From the NCBI GenBank assembly GCA_009663005.1, contig CM018896.1:5784427-5796926 (forward strand): a stretch of DNA of 12,500 bases, in the 5' to 3' direction. The notes under the pieces were generated by a model that saw only the letters and a program-made list of their open reading frames with translations, was not told the origin of the DNA and ran no database searches. Both the position numbers and the translations under genes were made by a program. Shown in pieces: positions 1 to 8,950 of the stretch. Source of the DNA: Actinidia chinensis (lineage: Eukaryota; Streptophyta; Magnoliopsida; Ericales; Actinidiaceae). The first letter of the stretch is position 1; each line of letters starts with the position of its first letter.

Positions 1-327
1 CTCTCTTGGGATTTTCCGATAACTCCGTTGACTGGATCAATCGATCTGAAGTTCCCCTTTCATTTACCATTAAATCCGTTTTTATTTTAGTTTATTTAAA
101 TTTAAGTTCAAACTCCAATCAAAAATCCAAAATCAATTCTTTTTATTTTTAATTTTTTGAAGCATAAGTACTTTAGTTAGGATTGCATTGTAGTTGTTTT
201 GGCTCCATCTTGTTGTCCCCTTGGCACTGTTCCTTATGGGATCGATACTACTCGTACTTCCGAGTTTTTTACTACTACTTTCGCGACCCGTACACTTGCG
301 ATAAGGATTCACTTCTGGGGCGAATCA
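1..327 (+). repeat. 5' LTR, 3' portion only
   Basis: This stretch aligns end to end with 11899-12217. Shared blocks include CTCTC at the start, GTTTATTTAAA, GGGATCGATACT, GCGACCCGTACA and the terminal GGCGAATCA. It ends in CA at 327, directly before a TTTTT spacer and the PBS, as a 5' LTR should. The rest of the LTR (U3 and most of R/U5) lies left of the window. Differences from the 3' copy are mostly 1-2 base indels, many in homopolymers, with few substitutions. Confidence 0.92.
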
Positions 328-334
328 GGTTTTT

Positions 335-354
335 TGGGGCTGTTGCCCGATGAA
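335..354 (+). other. Primer binding site, tRNA-Asp type, degraded
   Basis: Seven bases after the LTR end, the sequence TGGGGCTGTTGCC differs at two positions from TGGCGCCGTTGCC, the complement of the 3' end of plant tRNA-Asp (anticodon GUC), including its CCA. The match weakens over the next bases. Minus-strand cDNA synthesis would start here. Use of tRNA-Asp is established for Athila-type elements; the assignment here is by eye. Confidence 0.8.
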
Positions 355-555
355 CAACTTTCGCACAAGGGGACCTCAAGAGCTTCCTAGAACACGAACT
401 AGTCCTTGCTAACTTCAGTGGATTGCTTTCACAACATCTACTACAAGGAAATCTAACGGCTAAGGCCATCTTGGGTACCTTGTTCACTCTTTTTTGTGGT
501 GTTTTAGGAATATTTTTTTTTTAGGGGTCTATATGCATAATTTAGATAGTAGGCA

Positions 556-586
<31 letters not shown>

Positions 587-718
587 CTTTATTCGGTGGT
601 TTTCGTTTGTGCATGTGGAGTTGTGTTGTTTCGGCTCGGGAGTATTGTTACTTTTGGAATCGGTGCTGATATACTGTGGAGATTGTGGGATCGGTTTGGT
701 TAAATACGTGCTTACGTG

Positions 719-751
<33 letters not shown>

Positions 752-1018
752 ATCATACAAACCGTTTAGGTCGAGTCGACCCACTGCGTAATTTATTTAC
801 CACTAGATATTTGACCTATCACCCACAAGGTCTAAGTCGATAGACATACCCACGTTTTCCTGAGATAACATTGAACCCATCCACATGGATCATCACTAAC
901 AAGATCCTAGGATACATGGTTTAGTTGGGGCACAAAGGGAACACGGATTTGAATTAAAGTGAAGATCGGAATCAAGACGAGTAATGCGGGGGAAGTCGAA
1001 GCCAAACTCGTACCATTG
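355..1018 (+). other. Non-coding leader between PBS and gag
   Basis: About 660 bases with no reading frame that I can match to a protein. Short ORFs of 60-70 codons start in the leader or straddle the LTR boundary and show no family signature. A long untranslated leader is normal for this lineage and would carry the packaging and dimerisation signals, which I cannot locate. The true gag start may lie in the last 100-200 bases, but the frame breaks prevent choosing an ATG. Confidence 0.6.
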
Positions 1019-1909
1019 AGGGAGTACATGATCCCGCAAGGCAAACACCCATCTCTGCTGTAGTAACTATCCCGCACATCATAACCACGTTAAATCTCAG
1101 ATCGGAATGCTACAGCGTTTGCCACTTTTAACGGTTTTGAGTCTGATAGACCGTACACCATTTAAAGACTTTGAGGATGCTGTTCGATCTTTCAGACAAT
1201 TCATTCCCTAGGGAGGTTTTACTTTCTAAACTTTTCCCATTACTCTAAAGAAAAGCAAATCTTAGTTTAACTCTTTGAGACCTAAGGTCCATTTCTCATG
1301 GAATGCAATGGAGGGGAGTTTCTTAAAATTTTTTTTTCTTGAAAATCGTACTGAGAGCACTTCGTCGTGCCATCTCTCAGTTTGTGCCAGATAGTGGCGA
1401 GAGTTTCCTTCCAAGCTGGGAGAGATTCAAGGATTTACTAAATGCATGCCCTCATCATATTTCCCTCCATGCACACAATCACATCTTGTTTTCTCATTGT
1501 CTCTGCAACATTGAAGATGTTTGTCGATTCCATGTGTGCGGGAAGTTTTCAAAAAAGAATCCTGAGCAAGCATTTGAGTATTTTGATTACCTTCGCTAAC
1601 TTGTCAAGTGATTGGGCGTGCACAGAACCTATCAATGTGAATAAATCTCTCTTTCCACATAGCATGTAGTGTTAAATATAAATTGGGGATGAAATATGAA
1701 GTTAATAATCAGGCTGAAATTCATGAGCACTTTCGAGACAAGTGGGGCTCTTAGCAACATGCTAAGGCCGCTACACGGTCTTACATAAATGAGTCTTCAA
1801 GTATTTGTGTATGTGTGATAACAATGGACCACTGCCTAGAGTGTGTCCAATTTTAGCGGGGTAAAAGATGCAACGTGGAACAAGTTTAACTGTGGTGGCC
1901 AATTTTCAA

Positions 1910-1941
<32 letters not shown>

Positions 1942-2410
1942 TCCGGTTGGAGTCATCCCTAACTTGGTGCGCACAAGAGGGGCAACAGAACAGTGCAAAA
2001 ATTTTTCTCAAAATGCCCAAATTTTTTCATCCCACCACAATATACCAAGGCACCACATCATACCCTACCAGACTATGAGCACCACAATCACAACCTATGC
2101 CATTCTGCTGCCACAAGACGCCCCCCCACCTATCCCCACAACCTGCCCAATAGCACCTCCACATTGAGGAATGAGGAATAATGATACGTCACGAAATTCA
2201 CAAATCTTGAGCAATCGTTCATGAATTCTTGAGAACATATGGGGAAAGTGAATTCTATACTTGAGAGTCCGCGGTAATTTCACACAACTGCAGGGCGATT
2301 TCCCGCCCACCTCAGCAAAATCCTAAGCTGCAAATTGCAATTGAGAAAACAACATGAGCGTCCCAGCCATCACGACTCTTAGAAGTGGTACGAAAATTAT
2401 AAAACAATTG
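1019..2410 (+). pseudogene. gag: gag remnant (capsid domain and C-terminal tail)
   Basis: Gag forms the virus-like particle that packages the element RNA. The remnant begins with REYMIPQGKHPS at 1019. The retrotransposon Gag capsid signature follows: SDRPYT and KDFEDA near 1140-1190, SFLPSWERFKDLLNACPHH near 1403-1456, then SMCAGSFQK and FEYFDY near 1530-1595, read by switching between frames. The tail is rich in P, H, Q and N (about 1990-2160). The block ITTLRSGTK at 2369-2395 closes it, typical of the Gag C-terminus in Athila-like elements. No CCHC zinc knuckle is visible. Many 1-2 base frameshifts and stops occur, so no functional protein can be read. The N-terminus is uncertain. Confidence 0.85.
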
Positions 2411-2689
2411 CAACCAAAGAGGGTAATTCAAGGCGGGGAGAAGTCTAAAGAGTTAGGTGGTGAGAGTGAGAGACGAAATTTAAGAGAAGGAAAGGAAAGA
2501 AGGGGCAAAGGGCAAGGAACATGACATAGATTCTGAGGCCTTAGTGGTGGGAGGGGGCGGGGATTGGAAAGACAGCGGCGGACCTGGTAGCGGAGTTCAA
2601 GGGGAAAGAAACACGGGCAAAGGAAGGGGTGGTGACGTTAGGCAAGACCGGTTCCAAAAGTGCCTAACCTGATATTAACTGTTGAGGAT
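2411..2689 (+). other. Purine-rich gag-protease linker
   Basis: After the ITTLRSGTK block, positions about 2440-2640 are strongly G and A rich on the + strand (runs such as GGGAGGGGGCGGGG near 2550). Translation in any frame gives a charged, low-complexity Lys/Arg/Glu/Gly segment. Such a linker between Gag and protease is usual in plant gypsy polyproteins. I recognise no domain in it. Confidence 0.55.
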
Positions 2690-3400
2690 TTGAAACATGC
2701 ACCGTATTCGCTCACACATTCATGAAGTATAGATTGGCAAAAGTCTTTCAAGAGTAAAGCAACTTAAATTCGAAATTGTATGAATGTTTTCACACAAGTT
2801 TTCGAATCATATATGCCATGTTAGAATGCTAGTTAAATAGATTCCCTCTTAATGCTCAAATATTTAAAAGAATTGTGTACTGTCAAAGAAAATTTGCATG
2901 TAAAGATACGCATGATGAATGAGAGTCAGAGTGCGATTCCCAAGGGCACAAGACTGTGCCGAAGATAAGGACACGGCCTCCTCCGGCCCGGTTGTCCTAC
3001 TATTCGTGCATAATAGGGGATCTGTAGATTGATCGAGCACTTCCGATTTGGTTCTAGAGCGGGAATTTGTTTGGCCGTATTCTGTATAGCAAAGATCTAG
3101 GTTTAATGAGAACTAAAACAACACGAGTTACCTTGAGTTGGCCGATCACCGGCTCTATTAGGTCCCGAGGGGTATCCATTGAGATGTTCTTATTCAAGTC
3201 GATACTGTTTGTCGTATACTCGGCGGTTAGATTTCATATCTTGATAACTCCACCCTGTGTTGTGAGTCGTACTAAACGTCATATTCTTTTATCTTTAGGT
3301 AGATCCAGTTTCCTAGCCACGGCGAATGCTGTTATTCATTGTATGCATAGATTACTTAAGCTTTCATGTGGTATATGACGTTGGAGACTAACTTATTCAC
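2690..3400 (+). pseudogene. Aspartic protease remnant with upstream conserved segment
   Basis: The protease cleaves the Gag-Pol polyprotein. The upstream part carries LKELCTVKENLHVK (around 2855-2900), a segment found before the protease in plant Athila/Tat elements. A degraded block with GCPTI (about 2989) leads to the site expected to hold the catalytic Asp; here only GTAGATTGATCGAGC (about 3024) remains, with an in-frame stop. The body is open in frame 1 from 3067 to 3378: DLGLMRTKTTRVTLS, SRGVSIEM, and LGRSSFLATA at 3294-3323, the second retropepsin signature (ILGRxFL type). The catalytic motif is disrupted in the present reading. Confidence 0.8.
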
Positions 3401-3639
3401 TGTGGGGCTAAACAAATGAAGGAATAGACAAATGGGAGAAAATAAATGTGCAGTGATTCCATCATTCCAAGAGCATGTGGATCGTGAGTTCATGGCAATG
3501 ATTCGATTGAGAGAGGGCTCCATGTTGGAGTGCCCCATGAACCGATTGGAATCTGAAAGTGTTAAGCTTTAGGGATGCATCTATTGTTGTAAAGAGAGTG
3601 AGTCCTGTCTTTGCATGTGCGGGTCATTGGACCCTAACT

Positions 3640-4720
3640 TTTGAACCTCGTTGCACAGTGTAGTTTAAACCGTTTCATCTGAGTAAAACCACCAATTCCA
3701 GGTAAGAAACCTCTGCCATCACTACACTTAAGTTGCGTTTCTTGAGAAGGTGAGATTTTTAACCGCTTTTGTCAATCCTCTAGCCTAACTGAAGTCAGAG
3801 GAATCTTTGTTTGCAAATACTTAAGCGGCATAAGCTAGTCATTAGTTGGACAATAGCGGACCTTCACGGTAATTAGTCGCACTCATGTGGCCTCTCGTAT
3901 TTACTCTGAAGAGGAGTCCTATAACCTGTCGCGTCAAATGCAAAGGCGTTTTAACAAACCTCCAATATGAAAGAGGCTGTTAGAGAGAAGTCTGAAAGCT
4001 TCTTGTGCGGGTTATCCATATACCGGCAATTTGTCTGATTCTAAGTGGGTGAGTCCAACCAATTGTTCCTAAGAAGTCGGGGCGTAAGGGTGGTAAAGAC
4101 ATGAAGCATATGAGCTAGGTGCAACTAGAGCCCCAGAACGGGACTGGCGATGTGCATCGATTACCGGGATAGTTGAATGCTGGGCTAATATATCTAGGGA
4201 AAGACCATTTCCCATTCCTTTTTGATCTTCCTTAGAGCTTGTTGCGGGCCGAGCATATTATTAGGTTTTTTAGATGGGTACTCTGGGTAACAATCAGATT
4301 GAGGTGGCTTTAGAGGATCAAAGAAGACTCACATTCACATGTCCTTTGGCAACTTAAGCTTATAGGAGAATGCCTTTCGGTTCTAATGCATGCACTCGGC
4401 AGTCACTTGTTCTAAGGTCGCATTTATTTTATTTTGAAGGCGACATGGTTGAAAAGATTCTTGAGGTATTCATGGACGATTCTTCTTTCTCGGTGGTATG
4501 GGGATACTTTTGAATCATGCGAGAGCCATTTAGGTGTGTCTTGAAAAAGATGTGAAGAAAAGTCACCTGGTTTTACATTGGGAGAAGTTGTCCACTTCAT
4601 GGTAAACGCACGGGTTAGTTCTTGGGCATAGTATGTCTAGCAAAGGGATAGAGGTATGATACAGCAAGTCGAATTGATTCAACATCTACCTATTCCTTCC
4701 TAAGTTGTGAAAGATTTTTA
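3640..4720 (+). pseudogene. Reverse transcriptase remnant
   Basis: RT copies element RNA into cDNA. Markers in order: RTHVASRIYSEEES near 3880-3920, SDSKWVSP near 4034-4057, CIDYR near 4153-4170 (substrate-binding region), KDHFPF near 4201-4218, FLDGYSG near 4266-4290 (first catalytic Asp region, reached through a frameshift), NQIEVALEDQ from 4292, TFTCPFG at 4331-4350, and the catalytic box FMDD at 4469-4480. After it come LVLHWEKC-like and GIEV blocks (about 4560-4655), as in gypsy RT. All blocks are in the correct order and on one strand, separated by frameshifts and stops. The VFMDD form of the catalytic box is common in Athila-type RTs. Confidence 0.9.
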
Positions 4721-4779
4721 ATTTTTCAAAAGGGGGAAATTTTCATTTTTTAGGGCATGCCGATTTATCGTCCTTCCTT

Positions 4780-5310
4780 GAGGGGTTTATGCTATCTCGA
4801 GACCATTGGTGTCACTTGCTTCATTAGATGTCCTTTTGAGTGGACAACCACAATGTCAGAAGCCTTTGATAACTTAGGGTCCTTCTCAACCACTGCAACC
4901 AATTTATTCTGATCACCGGATGTGGTCTTTACCTCTTGAGCTGATTGTGATGTCGAGTATTATGTCAGTGGGAGCTGTTTTGGGGCAAGGATCGAAAGAA
5001 CCCTGTCCATATACTAGCTAGCAAGACACTTAATGATTCCCAATTGAACTATACCACCACCGAAAAAGATTGCTTGCTGTGGTCTTTGCACTTGATAGTT
5101 TCGGTCTACTTGGTCGGATCACTTGTGTTCTTATATATACTGATCATTCCGCACTGAAGTACCTTTTGACTAACCCGATGCAAAGCCATGACTCATTAGG
5201 TGGATTCTGTTACTGGCAAGAGTTTATATTGAGATCAAGAGATAGATGGGTCAAAAAAATGTTGTGCTGACCCTTCAAGGCTCCCTACGGAATGGGAAGG
5301 CCAACGAGCA
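4780..5310 (+). pseudogene. RNase H remnant
   Basis: RNase H degrades the RNA strand of the RNA-DNA hybrid. The RT connection segment ends with DVPFEW near 4827-4844. The first catalytic Asp region is at TGTGAT (about 4947). ASKTLNDSQLNYTTTEKD spans about 5019-5070 and includes the catalytic Glu in TTEKD. After a one-base frameshift the sequence continues as LAVVFALDSF (from 5073). YTDHSALKYLL (about 5136-5168) holds the next catalytic Asp (codon 5142-5144). The domain closes near 5247-5285 with NVV and ADPSRLP, the usual end of gypsy RNase H, reached by further frame changes. The core is open in frame for 66 codons but not beyond. Confidence 0.9.
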
Positions 5311-5473
5311 CTCTTCGCTTAATGGTATTTTCCTGATGACAACTGTTTCAACACAGCTCATACAAATCCTTCATTACCATTATTTTGCAAGAATTGCCAA
5401 TTCTTGGCCACCGGTAGAATTTCTTGTCCAATTGACCTGTGTCTAGTACGGATAGGCAAAAGTTTTTTAACAT
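5311..5473 (+). other. RNase H to integrase linker
   Basis: Short spacer within pol between the RNase H end and the integrase zinc-finger region. It is translatable in pieces (for example FLMTTVSTQLI near 5327-5360), but it is poorly conserved in this family and I see no motif. Confidence 0.4.
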
Positions 5474-6641
5474 GTGAGGTATTGTCTTGGAAGACCCTAT
5501 TTGTTGTATGGTCCTTACCAAATCATACGTCGGTGCATTCTAATGATGGGTGAGAGCCATTTTAGATTTTGTCATTCACAAGCATGTGGGGGGACATTTT
5601 TCCTTCACGAAAAAAACTGTGGGGGGTGCGGCCAAAATTTTGCAAAGGGTTTTTATATTGGCGCACATGTTCCGGATGTCCATTGCCTTTTGCACGCATG
5701 CGATGAGATTCAACGGTAGGAAGTCTGTCTAAAAACGGCACATTATGCCTCTTACCCCTATCTTATACTTGAGGTCTTCGATTGTTGGGGTTTTTTTTTA
5801 ATTGATTTGTCATGGGTCCTTTTCCTAATAGTCGTGGTGGATATCTATACATTCTATGGCCATAGATTACGTATCCAAGTGGGTAGAAGCTATACTAAGT
5901 CTTACAATGACCATGCTATTGTGGTCAAGTTTTTTTGAAGGAATACATTTTTGCTAGATTTGTTGGGCATGCCTCGAGCTAGATTAGCGATGGGGCCCAC
6001 CTTTTTATAATAGACCCATAGGACTCCTCATGCGCAAATATGGAGTCATTCATAAAGTTGGCGACACCTACATCCTCAACACCCAAGGTCACGTTGAGTT
6101 GGCCAAATAGTGAAATCAAACAAGTCCCTAAGAAAACTGTTAACCCCAACCGAAAGGATTGGTCTTCCCTTTGCGATTGGTGGATGCTTATGGTCGTATA
6201 GACTGCATACAAAATCAATCATTTTAGGGTCCTCTCCGTATAGGATTGTGTTGAAAGCGTGTCATCTCATCTCCGGTTGCAATTGAGCACAAAACGTATT
6301 GGGCCATTTCGCCATTTAACATGGTCTTGAGGAGCGGGGACATTACGTCGTTTGCAACTGAGATGAGTTAGAGGAGATACAGAATGATGCATATGAAACT
6401 TCCAGAAATCTCAAAGCCAAGATGAATATCTGTGCTGATCAATTAATGTGCGCAAATCATTCAAAGTGGGTCCAAAAGGTTATTTTGTATAACTCCCGTT
6501 GCATTTAGTTCTGGAAAACTCAAAGTCGTTGGTCCGGACCTTTTGTGGCATGTCTTTCATCTCATGGTGCGATTGTGTAAATACGGAATCCGAGAACCGG
6601 AAGTGTGGTTTAAAGTCAATGGGCATCGTTTGAAGCCTTAG
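5474..6641 (+). pseudogene. Integrase remnant (zinc finger, catalytic core, C-terminal domain)
   Basis: Integrase inserts the cDNA into the host genome. The N-terminal HHCC region (5474-5719) shows PYQIIRRCI, FCHSQACGG, and C-x4-C as CLLHACDEIQR. The core follows: MPLTPIL near 5745, MAIDYVSKWVEA at 5856-5891, the second catalytic Asp in ISDGAH (codon 5989-5991), then a region with TVNPNRKDWS at 6136-6165, a conserved gypsy integrase block. The C-terminal part includes EEIQNDAYE (about 6373-6400), ILYNSR (about 6483-6500), and VNGHRLKP followed by TAG at 6639-6641. The block expected around the first core Asp (about 5770-5810) is badly scrambled. No chromodomain is seen. Frameshifts occur throughout. 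Confidence 0.9.
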
Positions 6642-6828
6642 CTGAGCTGGAGACAAGAGAAGTTGACTGTGCGGTATCTACACGATCCACCCGCATTTCG
6701 ATTATTGCAGAATGTCTTGTCGGGGGTTTTTGGACATGATCGTAGGTCTTAGGTTATTTATTACGTTGATTTTTTTACTATTTCGGTGTGTTCTTGTTCT
6801 GTCGCATTTCGGAGAATGCTCGCTCTAG

Positions 6829-6839
6829 TTTGGGGGGAG
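6829..6839 (+). other. Internal polypurine-tract-like sequence
   Basis: TTTGGGGGGAG lies about 190 bases after the pol stop and resembles the true PPT at 10574-10583 (TTTGGGGGGG). In LTR elements such tracts resist RNase H and prime plus-strand DNA. An internal copy could act as a second plus-strand origin, or be a relic of an older element end. No experimental support. Confidence 0.35.
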
Positions 6840-6915
6840 TACTTATCGTTTTTTATTTTTATTAGGATTCTTCTTAATCATATTTTGAGCAAAAAAAAAA
6901 AATATTTTTCACTTA

Positions 6916-7009
6916 GCGTTCTAGGAGGAACGCCTCTTATAAGCGTTCGGACGCTGAACCACATTGCCACTTGCTTCGAACGCCTCTTAAGAGCGTTCGA
7001 ACTGGCGAC
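6916..7009 (+). repeat. 50-bp-period tandem repeat with TTCGAA palindromes
   Basis: CGCCTCTTA occurs at 6931 and again at 6981, each followed by AAGCGTTCG or GAGCGTTCG, which gives two diverged units of about 50 bases. The second unit holds a 27-bp near-perfect palindrome, 6975-7001: TTCGAACG, an extra C, CTCTTAAGAG, then CGTTCGAA. The GCGTTCGAACGC-like core is the same as in the LTR cluster at 10785-11164. Confidence 0.75.
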
Positions 7010-7163
7010 TAGGAGCAGTTTTAACTGAAAATCGCGTCTTTCAGTTACTTTCTTATATTGTGTACATCCTATTAGAAGAGATATAGAGTAAACTTTGGCC
7101 ATTTTGAAAGGGGAAAGCACTGTTGGTCAATTTTTCATCATGCAGTTAATTGGATCAAATCAA

Positions 7164-7838
7164 GTAAGTTATGAATTTCTCTTTCTTACTTTGAAAGTGT
7201 TTAAATTTAAGGATTTCATAGAGAAACCTAGGGTTTTAGAAAAAAATGTTTTCCTAAGATGTTCACATGTGTAATAATCAAACATTACACACAACATCCA
7301 TGATTTTCCTTTCCCATTAGTGTTGTGTACTGTTTAAAGTTGTTTAAACCAAAATAAAGGGAATCTCATGGTTAGAATTTCATGAACAACTAGGGAACTA
7401 GTGATGCACCCCAAGTGTTTGATGAATTGTCCTAATGAAGAATTACTTAATTTGTGAGGGATTTTGTTGTCAAAACTCATTATGTTATTATTGACATTAG
7501 GAGTGTTGGGTCAAGAAAATTGTGCATGAAAATTTAGGTATTACATAATGCACTTCCTTTCGAGACGAATTGTCCCACTTGAAGAATCAATGTGATTTGT
7601 GAGGATAGGTGTTGTAATTCGTCATGTTTGTCGGTCATTATAGATTGGAGATTTTGAGTAGCTTGGATGTTTGGTAGAACTCTAGTTTTGGTCATGGGAA
7701 CACAACACATCGTGGTATATTTGCAGAGTTTCAATTGAACTCTGGTAACACCCACTTTGTAGGCACATATCATTGCATTGCATAATGCATAGTGTGTGAC
7801 GTGTGTTTTGTATTTTTTTTTTGCTGGTTGGTATGCAG
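7164..7838 (+). other. Possible 5'UTR intron upstream of ORF3
   Basis: CAA/GTAAGTT at 7161-7170 is a near-consensus plant 5' splice site. TATGCAG/GG ending at 7838 follows a T-rich tract (7806-7822) and is a good 3' splice site. The 675 bases between are AT-rich, T-rich on the + strand and without a recognisable coding frame, as plant introns are. The acceptor lies 23 bases before the best ORF3 ATG. Splicing of an env-position ORF message is known for some plant gypsy elements; its use here is inferred. Confidence 0.4.
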
Positions 7839-7861
7839 GGGGTAATTGAAAATTTAAGAAG

Positions 7862-8950
7862 ATGGAACCCGGGAGTCCAACTAAAAGGTCAAAGTCAAAG
7901 GAAAGGCAGGGGTAATTATGAGGCTTCTGCGTTTCACGGGGAAAAATGCAGAAAATTGTTCAATAAGGTTTGGATTCGTAACGGGGCGTACTTGGACGGA
8001 AGGTTATCTGTTGCATTAAAAAATTAAAGAGGGGCATATTTTGTCCAAAACTTTACCATAGGTCTGATAAATTTGGCAAAGTTTAAGGCGGAGTCGGTTC
8101 AAACATTGTGCCAGAGTTCATGCAAAACATCAAGCTGAACCGGAGACTGAGCAAGGGAGGAGAAATTGTGGTAGTTGGGTGCGGAGGGAAAAAATAAAAA
8201 AGTAACAACTACCCCCTATACTTTTGCTGACATTTTTTTTTGAGATTCCCGCGAGAGAAAAACCCCGAGTTTGCATTTCCGAAATGTTGGATCCGACTTA
8301 GCAGTAGTTTCACAAGAATTGCTTTTGGAGGGGGACGAATGGGACGGTGAGGTGCATGTTGTAACAAAAACGCTTCAAGGATAGTGTTGTTCTCTTTCTC
8401 TATTTTTGTGTCATTCCTGCTTCCTTTAAAACATACAACAGTAATCCATGAATATCGCTAGGGCAGCTGTTTGTGGGCATCGGCACTGGGAGTGACCATT
8501 GACTTACCGCCGTACCATGTTTTTTTAATCGCTGTGCTCCCTATAAGGCCTCGAAAACAAGAGGGGTTTTCAGTAACGCTTTACTGGATTTTCTTTCTGA
8601 CAAAATTGTTTAAAAGAAGTGGAGGCTATATCCCTTTAGATTTCATTAGGATTGAGACCTGAGGGGCCCATTGATAGAGTTCTTGGTCCCGATCTGAGGG
8701 GCAAGGAATAAGAGGAACTTGAAGGAAGAAGAGCAGAGGGATCAGCTATAGGCATGGGGAGATCTAAAGTAAGCCTTCTGAATCTGGGGAAGAAATGAGT
8801 AAGCAAATGGCTGAATTTTGATAATAGGTTAATACCCGATTGTCTCATTAGGGAAGGAGCCTAGTCGTCACACGACAGTTATGCTCACCAAACATGAAAG
8901 GGCAGTTGATCCATATGGCGTAGGAAGATTGAGATACAGGAGGAGGATTA
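7862..8950 (+). pseudogene. ORF3 remnant, env-position plant transposon protein
   Basis: This is the third ORF, in the position of the so-called env-like gene of Athila elements. A likely start is the ATG at 7862, followed by a basic stretch (EPGSPTKRSKSKERQ) before the first frame break. Recognisable blocks are KCRKLFNKVWIRNG (about 7947-7990) and FLCHS with LLP and HTT (about 8405-8445). Next comes an open stretch 8471-8662 with LGVTIDLPPYHVFL, RPRKQEGFSVTLYW and LTKLFKRSGG. This pattern is that of the protein family annotated as putative plant transposon protein, common downstream of pol in Athila and Tat elements. The tail (about 8690-8900) is rich in E, K, R and Q and may be a coiled coil. 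No signal peptide or transmembrane segment is evident, so envelope function is not supported. Confidence 0.65.

Noticed and set aside
199..487. Short ORFs on both strands across the 5' LTR end and leader
   Set aside because: They overlap the LTR, PBS and leader, show no protein-family signature, and the part in the LTR is not kept open in the 3' LTR.
3699..3708. Splice donor CAGGTAAGAA inside pol
   Set aside because: It lies in the RT N-terminal coding remnant where the codons suit the family, with no reason to expect splicing there.
6829..7060. Nested second retrotransposon or solo LTR
   Set aside because: Only the G-rich tract and the TTCGAA modules recall an LTR. No matching end, target duplication or wider similarity to 10584-12217 was seen.
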